A stretch of 64,000 nucleotides of DNA from Clostridia bacterium (GTDB lineage: Bacteria; Bacillota; Clostridia; Oscillospirales; Acutalibacteraceae). Each line of letters starts with the position of its first letter. The first letter of the stretch is position 1. The notes beneath the pieces are model-generated. The model saw only the letters and a program-made list of their open reading frames with translations. It did no database searches and was not told the DNA's origin. Positions 16,614 through 25,563 of this stretch are shown here, in pieces. The stretch lies in contig JAFQCH010000017.1 of the NCBI GenBank assembly GCA_017416485.1, positions 62,001 through 126,000 of the forward strand, read 5' to 3'. The position numbers and the translations under genes are program-made.

Positions 16614-17108
16614 TTATGAGTTATATTTTGCCGCAACAGCCGAATCTTTTTCAAGTACGGTTGCAGTGGCTTTTGCGCGGGCTGCTTGCAGACGGTCTGC
16701 AAGGGTATCATCGGTAACGCTGAGAATTTCGATTGCGATCAATGCGGCATTGGCGGCACCGTCAATAGCGACTGTTGCTACGGGAATGCCTGCAGGCATC
16801 TGCACGGTTGAAAGCAGTGCATCCAGGCCGTCAAGCGTGGAACTTTTTACGGGGATACCGATAACAGGTAAGGTCGTGTTGGCGGCAAAAGCACCTGCAA
16901 GGTGTGCGGCTTTGCCTGCGGCGCAGATGATGGCGCCGAAACCGTTTTTTCTTGCGTTGATGGCAAATTCTCTTGCCTGTTCGGGGGTTCTGTGTGCAGA
17001 GTAAACATGCACTTCGACGGGGACTTCATATTCCTTGAGGGTTGTGATGGCTTTTTCAACGACCGGCAGATCGCTGTCGGAACCCATGATAACAGCAACT
17101 TTTTTCAT
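16614..17108 (-). CDS. purE: N5-carboxyaminoimidazole ribonucleotide mutase
   Basis: A 164-residue class-I PurE, which moves the carboxyl group of N5-CAIR to C4 to give CAIR, step six of purine synthesis. The active-site motif VIMGSDSDLPV is at residues 6-16, the second motif YSAHRTPEQAREF near residue 37, and IICAAGKAAHLAG with TTLPVIGIPV near residues 58-83. The SAHRTP histidine is the catalytic acid-base. It is the first gene of the operon, with GGAGGA ahead of the ATG. PurE of this class needs PurK, but no purK, purB or purC is in the window; they must lie elsewhere. Confidence 0.97.
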   Translation of the reverse strand: MKKVAVIMGSDSDLPVVEKAITTLKEYEVPVEVHVYSAHRTPEQAREFAINARKNGFGAIICAAGKAAHLAGAFAANTTLPVIGIPVKSSTLDGLDALLSTVQMPAGIPVATVAIDGAANAALIAIEILSVTDDTLADRLQAARAKATATVLEKDSAVAAKYNS

Positions 17109-17138
17109 TGATTTATCCTCCGTATTTTAATCCTGCTT

Positions 17139-17167
17139 ATTATAACATAAATATAAATAACGGTCAA
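17139..17167 (-). promoter_or_regulatory. Promoter of the purine operon
   Basis: On the minus strand TTGACC (17167-17162) and TATAAT (17144-17139) are 17 bases apart, 30 bases from the purE ATG. The leader is too short for a purine riboswitch, so control must be at the promoter. Confidence 0.8.
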
Positions 17168-17242
17168 GCAAAAAGGTGTTTTTCTTTTGACAAAAAATAA
17201 GCAAAATTGCAAAATGTTTTTGTGCATTCCTAAAAGTTTTGG

Positions 17243-17271
17243 TTGCAAAATACGTTCAGATTCGCTATAAT
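17243..17271 (+). promoter_or_regulatory. Promoter of the GPH transporter gene
   Basis: TTGCAA at 17243-17248 and TATAAT at 17266-17271, spacer 17 bases. It places the gene start at the ATG at 17311 and not at an earlier in-frame codon that would lie inside the promoter. Confidence 0.75.
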
Positions 17272-17310
17272 ATTTTCAGAATCCGTTTTTATAAAAAAGG
17301 AGGCGCATAT

Positions 17311-18819
17311 ATGGCGGCGCAAAAACAGGCAAAACCCGAAAACAGCCAGACTGTTTACAACCGACGTTTTGTCGGCAAGCTCGAACGAGTCGGCTATGTT
17401 CTCAATGATTCGGCGGCGAGTCTGAATATCAACGATTTTAATGACCGTTATATTTACGACGTTGTCGGCATCAGCTTCAATTATCTTGCCATTCAGAATA
17501 TTGTTGCAACAATCTGGGACACGATCAACGATACCTTCATCGGTGTTATTGTTGAACGCACTCGAACCCGGTGGGGAAAATTCCGCCCCTATCTTTTGCT
17601 CGGGCAGTTTCCGCTGACGATTCTCGGTATGTGGAAATGGCTCATTCCGTTTATTTTTCCGAACACACCGGCAACCTATCTGCCGAAATGGATCTTTTAT
17701 TTCGCAATGTCTATCATTACCGAAACCGCAGGTACATTCACATCCATTGCACATGCAGGTTTTATGTCCACCATAACACCTGACCCTGTTGAACGAACAG
17801 GACTGATTGCACTCGCCAATGTGGTATCGCACATCTTTGAAGATGTGCCCAAACAGATTTTCGGTATTCTGTATGACCTTGTTATAGCGGGAAAACTGAA
17901 AATTCCGATGCCGAATCTCTTTGCAGGCTTTGCGATTCCGTGTTCGCTGTTGTCTGCGGCATTCATGCTGTTTTTCTTCCTGAATACCCGTGAACGTGTT
18001 ATGCAGACGATTACAAAGCCGAGTGTTATGCAGGGACTGAAAGCAATTGTAACCAACAAACCGATGCTCATCAATGCGCTTTCCTCGTTCTTGTCGGGCT
18101 TCAGTATCGGCCAAAGCCGCAGCAATTACTACATAGATGTTTTAGGCTCTATCACGTTGAAGACCATCGTCGGCATTCCCGCGTTTCCCATCAAGTTCAT
18201 CAGCTACAGCTTTGTGGCACCCTTGCGTAAGCGTTTCTCCACAAAAGCACTGTGGATTTTTGAAGACGCATGGACAGATATGCTCTGGTTGGTGGTATGG
18301 GGGATCGGTTCCATCAACGGCAACTTCAAAAAGCGTTCTGTTATGTTGCCCGTATTTTGCATTGAAGAAATTTTTGAAATGTGCATTTACGGACTGCGCC
18401 GTATTATTCCTGCCGAAATCGACAATGAATCCATGGACTACTGCGAATGGAAAAACGGTTACCGTGCCGAAGCCATGACGGGTGTTACCAAATCCCTCAT
18501 CGCAAAGCTGCAGGCTGCCGTGATGGGCAGTGTCAACAATATTGTCATGGGTAAGATCGGCTATATGCAGGGGCAGACCATCGGCACCCAGACCGACAAA
18601 ACAAAATGGTGGATCTTCGCCCTGGGTACGGGTATTCCGATCATCTCGAGCAGCCTCGGTATCATTCCGAAATTCTTCTATCCGCTGTCTGCCGAAAAAC
18701 GCATGAAGATGTATACGGAGCTCAAGGAACGCCGCGAAGGTGTTGCACATATCATGAATGCCGCCGGTGCGGAAGCTGCCGAAGAACTCGCCAGACAAGA
18801 AAAAGAAATCATGAAATAA
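17311..18819 (+). CDS. MFS transporter, GPH (glycoside-pentoside-hexuronide) type
   Basis: A 502-residue membrane protein of the MFS_2 family that includes MelB and XylP, which take up sugars or glycosides with sodium or protons. The N-terminal half has the typical first-helix and loop region with YVLNDSAASLNINDFN and the cytoplasmic loop VERTRTRWGKFRPYLLLGQF (a GPH signature). About twelve helices are predicted. The start ATG follows AAGGAGG. A well-formed terminator ends it, so it is a single-gene unit. The neighbouring YitT and rhamnosidase genes have their own signals. Substrate is unknown; a plant-derived glycoside or rhamnoside is a plausible guess from the neighbouring GH78. Confidence 0.87.
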   Translation: MAAQKQAKPENSQTVYNRRFVGKLERVGYVLNDSAASLNINDFNDRYIYDVVGISFNYLAIQNIVATIWDTINDTFIGVIVERTRTRWGKFRPYLLLGQFPLTILGMWKWLIPFIFPNTPATYLPKWIFYFAMSIITETAGTFTSIAHAGFMSTITPDPVERTGLIALANVVSHIFEDVPKQIFGILYDLVIAGKLKIPMPNLFAGFAIPCSLLSAAFMLFFFLNTRERVMQTITKPSVMQGLKAIVTNKPMLINALSSFLSGFSIGQSRSNYYIDVLGSITLKTIVGIPAFPIKFISYSFVAPLRKRFSTKALWIFEDAWTDMLWLVVWGIGSINGNFKKRSVMLPVFCIEEIFEMCIYGLRRIIPAEIDNESMDYCEWKNGYRAEAMTGVTKSLIAKLQAAVMGSVNNIVMGKIGYMQGQTIGTQTDKTKWWIFALGTGIPIISSSLGIIPKFFYPLSAEKRMKMYTELKERREGVAHIMNAAGAEAAEELARQEKEIMK

Positions 18820-18833
18820 ACAACCAAAGAATA

Positions 18834-18874
18834 ACACAGCCACAGATTGAGATTTCTGTGACTGTGTTTTTTTT
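18834..18874 (+). terminator. Terminator of the GPH transporter gene
   Basis: ACACAG-CCACAGA (from 18834) pairs with TCTGTG-ACTGTGT (to 18867) with one bulge and is followed by eight T. Confidence 0.9.
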
Positions 18875-18877
18875 GTC

Positions 18878-19507
18878 TTATTTTTCTTTTTTGCCGACTT
18901 TTTGCACAAAACCGATTATCTGTCCCGACAGCACCACCGTCAGCAGGGAATATGCAATTCTTTTCACGGGAATGTAGGACAGCGACAGCAGCAGTGTCAG
19001 CAGATCGGATGCAAGATACACCCATTGGATTTTGATTTTAAACCTTGTTGACAGTGCCATAGCGAGTGCATCATCCCCGCAGGGCGCACCGCCTGCACGC
19101 ACGCAAAGCCCCGCACCGATACCGACAAACAATGCCCCGACAAGTGCGGCTATAAGGGGATATCCCGCAATTTGCGGATACACCACAGGGAACTGTTCAA
19201 ACACGGCATAAAAGACCGAAAATCCTCCGCCGGCAATCGCGGAATAGCCGATAAAATCCTTGCCGAGGGTTTTCCACCCAATGAAATAACAGATTGCATT
19301 GAGAATGAAGCCCGAAATGGCAGGGGACAGATGCAACCAATGATCTCCCAACAGCGTAAGTCCCAATATGCCGCCCTCTGTCACTCCCGAAACGGAGTGG
19401 ATGTTATACATCCCGAAGGCAAGTATTGCACTGCCGAGCACGGCCTGCAGGCACGGTACGAGTTTAAATTGCGGTAAATGCTTCTTGAATTTATTTAAGT
19501 TTGCCAA
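18878..19507 (-). CDS. YitT family membrane protein
   Basis: A 209-residue integral membrane protein of the YitT/YczE type (DUF161-like), with five to six hydrophobic segments. Typical features are ILAFGMYNIHSVSGVTEGGILGL at the first helix (a Gly-rich loop GVTEGG), GWKTLGKDF, and VGIGAGLCVRAGGAPCGDDAL. The start is TTG at 19507 with AAGGTG six bases upstream; no ATG lies nearby. It has only the membrane part, without the C-terminal DUF2179 domain of long YitT proteins. It lies convergent with the transporter and divergent from the rhamnosidase. Function of the family is not established. Confidence 0.82.
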   Translation of the reverse strand: MANLNKFKKHLPQFKLVPCLQAVLGSAILAFGMYNIHSVSGVTEGGILGLTLLGDHWLHLSPAISGFILNAICYFIGWKTLGKDFIGYSAIAGGGFSVFYAVFEQFPVVYPQIAGYPLIAALVGALFVGIGAGLCVRAGGAPCGDDALAMALSTRFKIKIQWVYLASDLLTLLLSLSYIPVKRIAYSLLTVVLSGQIIGFVQKVGKKEK

Positions 19508-19587
19508 TTTTTACACCTTGATTTTGTAAGACTTGCCGTTATTATGCCACAGACACTTTGCTTTGTCAATCAAGCAGACATCATTTC

Positions 19588-19616
19588 TTGACAAAATCCA
19601 CTAAATTTTATATAGT
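19588..19616 (+). promoter_or_regulatory. Promoter of the rhamnosidase gene
   Basis: TTGACA at 19588-19593 and TATAGT at 19611-19616 with a 17-base spacer, just before AAGAGGTG and the ATG at 19635. Confidence 0.8.
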
Positions 19617-19634
19617 GAAAAAGAGGTGAAAAAT

Positions 19635-22169
19635 ATGTGTTTTGTATATAATGTGCAGGTTGAAAAAGGTGAAATGTACAGTGTTACGGATGTGAAAAAT
19701 CCACGCATTACTTTTTCTGTTGATTCCGATCAAAAAGGCGATGCAATCGAAAAAGCACAAGTGAGTGTAGCGGGAAAAACTTTTCCCGTGGATGATATGT
19801 TGAATTTTCGTTTGCAGATGCCGCTTGAGGCATTGACAACCTATCGGGTGGATGTTAATGTCGCACTCAAAAGCGGTGCAACCTGCAACAACCATACATG
19901 GTTTATGACGGGCAAACTCGACACCCCGTGGCAGGCAAAATGGATATCGCATCCGACCTGCCGTGTGCCGAAAAAAGGCTCTCCGAAACCGATCGGCTTT
20001 AAGCACTGTTTTGCTTGCAAAGGCAAGATCAAAAAGGCATATCTGCTTTCTACCGCATTGGGAATTTATACGGTTAGTCTGAATAACCGTTATGCACAGC
20101 ATGAATATTTTACACCGGGGTTCACCTCATATAAAAACCAATTGCAATATCAGGTTTATGATGTCAGAAAACTTCTTGAAGAGAACAATGAGATCAACTT
20201 CATTGTGGCAGGCGGATGGGCTTGCGGCTCATTTACCTATCACCGAGTCAACGGCATTACCTGCGACCGTCAGTATCTTCTGGCGGAATTGCATATTGAA
20301 TATGAAGACGGGACGAAAGAAGTTATTTGTTCGGATGAAAACTGGCTTGTGACCGAAGACACTCCCGTACGTGCGGCCGAATGGTATGACGGGGAAGTGT
20401 ATGATGCCGCATTCGATCCGTCAACGGCAGTTTATGTTCCGGTGTCCGTTCAAAAACCGCCTGTGCAGCCGAAACTGCTTGCACATTACGGGGAGTCGGT
20501 CGGTGCAACCCGCTTTTTTAAGCCCATCAGTGTGAAAAAAGCACCGTCGGGAGAATATATTTACGATTTCGGACAAAATTTTGCAGGGGTTATCTTTGCA
20601 AAAATAAACGGAAAAAGGGGACAGCAGATCCGTTTTCGTCATGCGGAAGTGCTGGTGGACGGAGAATTGTTTACAAAAGCACTGCGTTCCGCCAAAGCGG
20701 AAATTTTATACACCTGCACAGACGGTGAGCAATTCTACTCTCCGCAGTACACTTTTATGGGGTTTCGTTATGTCGGTGTCAGCGGTATTGAACCCGAAGA
20801 TCTGACTTTGCAAGGTTGTGCGCTGACTTCCTGTTGTGGCAATGAAATCGGCACATTTTCATGTTCGGATGAACGGCTTAACCGTTTGTATCAGAATATC
20901 CGGTTCAGTGCCGTGTCGAATTTTATCGACATCCCTACAGATTGCCCGCAACGCGATGAACGAATGGGGTGGACGGGGGATATTGCACTGTTTGCTTCCA
21001 CCGCCTGCCGTATGTTCGATATGACCCGTTTTTTTGATAAATGGCTTCTTGATTTGCAGGCCGAACAGGGCAGAGGCGGCGGTTTTCCGATGGTTATTCC
21101 TCGTCAAGGGTCGAAGATGCCCGTGCTTGCAACCTCGTGTTGGGGCGATTGCTGTGTGCTTGTACCGTGGGCGTTGTATCAGGCAACGGGTAACAAGGAT
21201 ATTCTTGCCCGACAGTATGCTTCGATGAAAAAGTTTCTCAAAGCTGTAAAATTTTGGTCATCGCTTTCATCTCCGACAAAACAGGGAAGAAATATATGGA
21301 AATATCCTTTCCATTACGGCGATTGGTGTGCTCCCGGTGAAAACAATGTGCAATGGCTTCAAAAAGCTCCGTGGATCGCCACCGCATTTTATGCCAATTC
21401 CTGTTTCCTTGTGTCGCAGATTGCTGAGATTCTCGGCAAAAAGGAAGATGCTGTTTGGTACAGCAAAAAAGCGGAAGAGATTTGTGAATCCTACCGTACC
21501 GTGTTTACCGACGGCAACGGCAAACTCAAAAAAGAATTCCAGACTGCCTATGTTCTGCCGCTTGCGTTCGGCATGACAACCGCCGAGGAAACTGCAAACA
21601 TGGCAAAAAACCTTGTCCGTCTGCTTGAAGAAAACGATAACTGCCTGCAAACAGGCTTCCCCGGAACGCCGTATATTCTGTTTGCGTTGGCAGACAACGG
21701 TTATGCGGAAAAAGCATACGAGGTGCTGTTGCAGGAAAAATGCCCGTCATGGTTGTATGAAGTCAAAGCGGGCGGCACGACCATCTGGGAACGCTGGGAT
21801 GCCCTGCGCCCCGACGGTACGGTCAATACGGGCAGATCCAATGACGAATCGGGCGGTATGGTGTCGTTCAATCACTATGCCTACGGGGCTGTCGGTGATT
21901 TCCTGTACCGCCGTGTGGCAGGGCTTGAACCGACATCAGGCGGATTCAGAACCTTCCGTGCCGCACCCGTTCCCGGCAGCGGTCTGCAGTTTGCAAAAGC
22001 CGAAATAAAGACACCGTTCGGTTTTGCCGCCTGCGAGTGGACACATGAAAACGGCATTTTCACCATGACCGTCACCGTCCCCGTCGGAACAATTTGCGAA
22101 GCGGTTCTGCCCGACGGAACAACACAGAATCTTGCCTCGGGAACTTATACACTGCAATGTAAATATTAA
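19635..22169 (+). CDS. Alpha-L-rhamnosidase, GH78
   Basis: An 844-residue GH78 enzyme that removes terminal alpha-L-rhamnose from plant glycosides (rutin, naringin, pectin side chains). Domains in order: an N-terminal Ig-like domain, a beta-sandwich with TPGFTSYKNQLQYQVYDV (rhamnosidase N domain), a concanavalin-like part, the (alpha/alpha)6 barrel, and a C-terminal beta domain. The catalytic motif is DERMGWTGD at residues 441-449, preceded by the family signature IPTDCPQR. The barrel also shows GATTIWERWD-like GGTTIWERWD and the NHYAYGAVGDFLYR helix. There is no signal peptide, so it is intracellular and would act on imported oligosaccharides. ATG at 19635 is preferred over a GTG nine bases earlier. 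Confidence 0.95.
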   Translation: MCFVYNVQVEKGEMYSVTDVKNPRITFSVDSDQKGDAIEKAQVSVAGKTFPVDDMLNFRLQMPLEALTTYRVDVNVALKSGATCNNHTWFMTGKLDTPWQAKWISHPTCRVPKKGSPKPIGFKHCFACKGKIKKAYLLSTALGIYTVSLNNRYAQHEYFTPGFTSYKNQLQYQVYDVRKLLEENNEINFIVAGGWACGSFTYHRVNGITCDRQYLLAELHIEYEDGTKEVICSDENWLVTEDTPVRAAEWYDGEVYDAAFDPSTAVYVPVSVQKPPVQPKLLAHYGESVGATRFFKPISVKKAPSGEYIYDFGQNFAGVIFAKINGKRGQQIRFRHAEVLVDGELFTKALRSAKAEILYTCTDGEQFYSPQYTFMGFRYVGVSGIEPEDLTLQGCALTSCCGNEIGTFSCSDERLNRLYQNIRFSAVSNFIDIPTDCPQRDERMGWTGDIALFASTACRMFDMTRFFDKWLLDLQAEQGRGGGFPMVIPRQGSKMPVLATSCWGDCCVLVPWALYQATGNKDILARQYASMKKFLKAVKFWSSLSSPTKQGRNIWKYPFHYGDWCAPGENNVQWLQKAPWIATAFYANSCFLVSQIAEILGKKEDAVWYSKKAEEICESYRTVFTDGNGKLKKEFQTAYVLPLAFGMTTAEETANMAKNLVRLLEENDNCLQTGFPGTPYILFALADNGYAEKAYEVLLQEKCPSWLYEVKAGGTTIWERWDALRPDGTVNTGRSNDESGGMVSFNHYAYGAVGDFLYRRVAGLEPTSGGFRTFRAAPVPGSGLQFAKAEIKTPFGFAACEWTHENGIFTMTVTVPVGTICEAVLPDGTTQNLASGTYTLQCKY

Positions 22170-22303
22170 AAACCACACCCGTCAACCACGCACTGAAACG
22201 ATTGACAGGGGGAATTTTACAATACTTTTGCGATTATAACCCGAAAAACTTTTAATTTTCTGCAAGTTTTGCGATTATGATTTTAAAGTGTGATGAAAAG
22301 AAA

Positions 22304-22333
22304 CGGCAACCGATTTGCAATGAACGGTTGCCG
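22304..22333 (-). terminator. Terminator between convergent GH78 and GH5 genes
   Basis: CGGCAACCG (22304-22312) and CGGTTGCCG (22325-22333) form a perfect 9-bp stem. On the minus strand the stem is followed by TTTCTTTTC, ending the GH5 operon. Confidence 0.8.
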
Positions 22334-22354
22334 CAGTTTATTTTATTGGTAAAA

Positions 22355-23806
22355 TCAGAATTCCGCCACGATCACGCACTTGCCGTCGGTGGGTTCTGCT
22401 TTGAGAACGCAGTTGCCCAGGGACGTTTCTTCGAGCGTGTATTTTGCGGTGGCGATAATGTTTTTCGGTTTTTTGCCGAGGAACACTTCCGTGGGCGCGG
22501 TGATGTTGGCATCGCCCGTGTAGTGCAGAACGAATTCCTGCTTTTTGCGGTCGAAGTTGTAGGACTTGATTTCGCCTGCAACTGCCGACGGATACGGACG
22601 GGCGAGGATTTCGCCGATGCCGCCTGTGTGCAGTTCGTTGTTGTAGTGCCAGTAAGTCTGGCTCCACTGATTGCGGTCGAATTTGCGGATCAGGTGTTCA
22701 AGCGCGGGGTATTCCTTTGCACCGCTGACCATGCCGCCCCATTCACCGACCAGAACGGGAACACCAAGTCTTGCCTGGGTGCGTTCATGTTCGTTGAAAA
22801 TCTGATCAATGCGGAACGGGCTTGCAAAGTTCGTCAGCGGCGTGTCAACCGTCAGGTCGTAGCCGTGCGGAGCAAATGCAAGGTTCTTTTCTTCTGTGCC
22901 GTTATCATAGGTCAGTTTCGGGGTGCTACAAGGGATGCCGAGGTTGGAATAGTAGCAGTTTTCCATGAAAATGATGCCCTTGTCCGTCACATCACGGATG
23001 GCAGATGCCGCACGTTTGAAGAACGGATAATAACGGTTCAGGTCAAATTCACGAATCTCTTTTTTGCCTGCATCCACGATCCGGCTGTAGAGCTTTTCGT
23101 TGTTGATGCAGTCCACACAATTGAGAATTTCACCGCTTGTCAGTTCTTTGATTGCCTTTTTGCGGTCAAAACGCGGATCTGTTGCAACGATTTTCACAAC
23201 GCGCTTGACGAGGTTGCGGAATACCTTTCCGCCGGGGGTGCCGGGGAAGGGTTCGTTGAGCACGTCAAAGCCGACCAACGCGGGTTTGTCTTTGAGGTAT
23301 TCAACGGTAAAGCGCAGCATATCGCAGAACCAATCCTGCAAGCCTCTGCCGTGCACAGCTCTGTTTTCCCAGAACGCATCAAACGATTTGTGAACGGGAC
23401 GGCGGAAGAAATAGCCCTCTGCCCAGATGACATAGATTTTCTTCAGCTTGTCGCCGTCAATGGATGCCCATGCGGGTGCACCGTCACCGTAACCTGTGCC
23501 GAAGTCGGAATACAGATCCTGATGCAGGTCAAGGAAAGCATACATGCCGTATTTTTCGCACCAATCCAGTGCCTGACGCATGCTGTCAAGATAAGCAAGG
23601 TTGTACTTGCCGGGTTCGGGTTCGATGCCCGACCACACGCAACCAAGGCGAACCATATTGCCGCCGTCAAGTGCGATCAGACGGAAATCTTCTTCTGTCC
23701 AACCGGGAAGATTCGGGCTTTTGTTGACAATGTTCATGCCCTGAAAAATGCGTTCTCTGCCGAATTCGTCAATGAAACTTGTGTTTCTGGTAAGGATTTC
23801 TGTCAT
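22355..23806 (-). CDS. GH5 family glycosidase, endoglycoceramidase-like
   Basis: A 483-residue glycoside hydrolase of the GH5 clade that contains endoglycoceramidases and related beta-glucosidases. Motifs: GMNIVNK near residue 23, NMVRLGCVWSGIEPEPGKYN near 50, FLDLHQDLYSDFGTGYGDGAP near 92, the acid-base glutamate in DVLNEPFPG near residue 187, the HGYD motif, and the nucleophile glutamate in VLVGEWGG near 360. It ends with a C-terminal beta-sandwich. There is no signal peptide. It follows the epimerase gene by 42 bases and is likely the last gene of the operon. It acts on a beta-glucoside; lipid or plant glycosides are both possible. AGGAGGCG precedes the ATG. Confidence 0.88.
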   Translation of the reverse strand: MTEILTRNTSFIDEFGRERIFQGMNIVNKSPNLPGWTEEDFRLIALDGGNMVRLGCVWSGIEPEPGKYNLAYLDSMRQALDWCEKYGMYAFLDLHQDLYSDFGTGYGDGAPAWASIDGDKLKKIYVIWAEGYFFRRPVHKSFDAFWENRAVHGRGLQDWFCDMLRFTVEYLKDKPALVGFDVLNEPFPGTPGGKVFRNLVKRVVKIVATDPRFDRKKAIKELTSGEILNCVDCINNEKLYSRIVDAGKKEIREFDLNRYYPFFKRAASAIRDVTDKGIIFMENCYYSNLGIPCSTPKLTYDNGTEEKNLAFAPHGYDLTVDTPLTNFASPFRIDQIFNEHERTQARLGVPVLVGEWGGMVSGAKEYPALEHLIRKFDRNQWSQTYWHYNNELHTGGIGEILARPYPSAVAGEIKSYNFDRKKQEFVLHYTGDANITAPTEVFLGKKPKNIIATAKYTLEETSLGNCVLKAEPTDGKCVIVAEF

Positions 23807-23848
23807 TGTTGCGCCTCCTGAATATAATTAGGGGTGAATATATATTTT

Positions 23849-24841
23849 TTATTTCTTTTCGTTTTCCTTGATCCAAGCCACGGTATCTTTCAGGGATTCA
23901 AGCAGGGGACGGGGCTTGTAGTCAAGTTCTTTTGCTGCCTTTTCATAAGAGAAATTGCAGTTGGAGCAAAGTTTGCGGATGGAATAACGGGTGAACAGCG
24001 GTGTTTTGTCAGCCTTTTTGTAGTAGAATTCCATAATGGGAGCAAAGGTGTAGCAGAGCTTGTAACCGATGCCGATTTTGGGTTCCTTATTGCCTGCGGC
24101 TTTTGCAAGCAGACGAATGAATTCGTCAACCGTGCACATCTGATTGCAGGCGATGTAGCAGCTGCCGGGAATGCCCTTGAATGCGGCGGCTCTGGTCAGC
24201 AGAGCAACGTCACGCACGTCAACAAAGTTGTAACCGCCGAAGGTCAGTGTGATGGGGAATTTGCCGCCCATGAACATACGGATCATGCTGCCGACGGAAG
24301 AAACCTTGAAGTCATACGGGCCCATGCAGGCGGCGGGCTGCACAACAACAACATCCATTCCGTTGTTGCCCTGATTGTCAAGAACATACTTGGTGGCTTC
24401 CGCTTTTGTTTTTGCATAAGCGCCTTCCAGTTTGTCGGGATCATAGTCGTATACTTCGGTCATGACCTGATTGTCGGGCAGGGGAACATAGGTGTCAACA
24501 GAGGACATGTAAACAAGGCGCTTGACACCGCATGCAAGGCAAGCCTTGACAACGTTTTTGGTGCCTTCAACATTGATCTTGTAGATCATGTCTTCGTAGC
24601 CTTCTTTGATTTCAACGCAACCTGCAACATGATAAACTACTTCACAGCCTTCAAAAGCCTTGAGCAGCGAATCGTAATCCGTTACGTCGCCTTTGACTTT
24701 TTCGACGTCCATGCCTTCAAAATAGCCGGGGTCTTTACGAAGAATGATGCGGGTTTTGTCGCCGTTGGCGAGCATTTCTTTGAGAAGAGCGAAACCGACA
24801 TGACCGGTAGCACCGGTCAGTGCATAGATTTTTTCAGACAT
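23849..24841 (-). CDS. NAD-dependent epimerase/dehydratase, dihydroflavonol-reductase-like
   Basis: A 330-residue extended short-chain dehydrogenase. It opens with GATGHVGFALLKEML, the dinucleotide-binding GxxGxxG, then HVAGCVEIKEGYEDMIYKIN with NVEGTKNVV, the catalytic SSVDTY serine near residue 115 and YAKTKAEA (Tyr-xxx-Lys) near residue 140. This spacing places it with dihydroflavonol-4-reductase-like and sugar-nucleotide epimerases. It reduces a carbonyl or epimerises a sugar substrate with NAD(P). It is cotranscribed with the GH5 and hemolysin III genes (gaps 42 and 45 bases). AGGTG lies upstream of the ATG. Substrate is not determined. Confidence 0.82.
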   Translation of the reverse strand: MSEKIYALTGATGHVGFALLKEMLANGDKTRIILRKDPGYFEGMDVEKVKGDVTDYDSLLKAFEGCEVVYHVAGCVEIKEGYEDMIYKINVEGTKNVVKACLACGVKRLVYMSSVDTYVPLPDNQVMTEVYDYDPDKLEGAYAKTKAEATKYVLDNQGNNGMDVVVVQPAACMGPYDFKVSSVGSMIRMFMGGKFPITLTFGGYNFVDVRDVALLTRAAAFKGIPGSCYIACNQMCTVDEFIRLLAKAAGNKEPKIGIGYKLCYTFAPIMEFYYKKADKTPLFTRYSIRKLCSNCNFSYEKAAKELDYKPRPLLESLKDTVAWIKENEKK

Positions 24842-24886
24842 TTTTACACACCTATCCTTTAATTTATTTGATTTGCCTTTATACTA

Positions 24887-25558
24887 TCACAGCGCGGAAG
24901 CGCTGTAAATATAATACCAGATTCCGAATGAGTGAAACGCACTTCCGATGAGTACCATAATGTGGAAAATGCTGTGGAAATAGCGTTTCTTTTTGCCGAG
25001 TGCATACAGCACCATGCCGATGATGTATGCCGCACCGCCGCCGAAAACACTGATGACCGTGCCGACAGGGAAGTGTTCGATCATAGCGGGAAGCCCCGAC
25101 AGCGAAAGGGTCAGGCCTGCAAGCATGGTGAATGCAAGGCGAAAGGGTTTTGTTTTTTCGAAATTGATGATCGCCATCAGAATGCCCGCTGTGAACGATC
25201 CCCATGCAGTGACCCACATGATGATCGCGGTGGTGGGTTCGTAATCATAGAGCAATGCCGCAGAAGGTGTTGCACAGCCTGCAATGGCAAGAAAGACCAT
25301 GCAGTGGTCAATCACACGGCATATTTTTTTGACTTTACCGGGACGGACACCGTGGTAAACGGTGGACGCGGTGTACATGATCATCATGGAAAGTCCGAAC
25401 ACAACGGCACAGACCGTGCGCAGGGGAGAGCCTATGCGTACGGCACCGACCATGCACGCAACGAAAACAAAAAAACTTGCCGCTGCGCCGAATGCGTGGG
25501 TGAGAGTATTGTAAAATTCTTCTTTTCTTGTGTAATCAACAATGGTTACGGTTTGCAT
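24887..25558 (-). CDS. Hemolysin III family (PAQR) membrane protein
   Basis: A 223-residue seven-helix membrane protein of the PAQR/hemolysin III (YqfA) family. The family metal-site pieces are present: NTLTHAFGA near residue 18, STVYHGVRPGKVKKICRVIDH near residue 65 and FHSIFHIMVLIGSAFHS near the C-terminus, which carries the last His. In family proteins these ligands bind zinc. The ATG at 25558 is preferred; a GTG nine bases earlier overlaps the glycerate kinase stop codon. The upstream gene is the glycerate kinase with which it is coupled. Whether it is a hydrolase or a hemolysin in this organism is unknown. Confidence 0.85.
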   Translation of the reverse strand: MQTVTIVDYTRKEEFYNTLTHAFGAAASFFVFVACMVGAVRIGSPLRTVCAVVFGLSMMIMYTASTVYHGVRPGKVKKICRVIDHCMVFLAIAGCATPSAALLYDYEPTTAIIMWVTAWGSFTAGILMAIINFEKTKPFRLAFTMLAGLTLSLSGLPAMIEHFPVGTVISVFGGGAAYIIGMVLYALGKKKRYFHSIFHIMVLIGSAFHSFGIWYYIYSASAL

Positions 25559-25563
25559 TTGTA

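Noticed and set aside
17239..17310. Upstream extension of the GPH transporter from 17239
   Set aside because: It would begin inside the promoter -35 box; the ATG at 17311 follows AAGGAGG.
22277..23821. 514-codon plus-strand frame opposite the GH5 gene
   Set aside because: Shadow of GH5; composition is rich in Cys/His/Phe as expected from the reverse complement.
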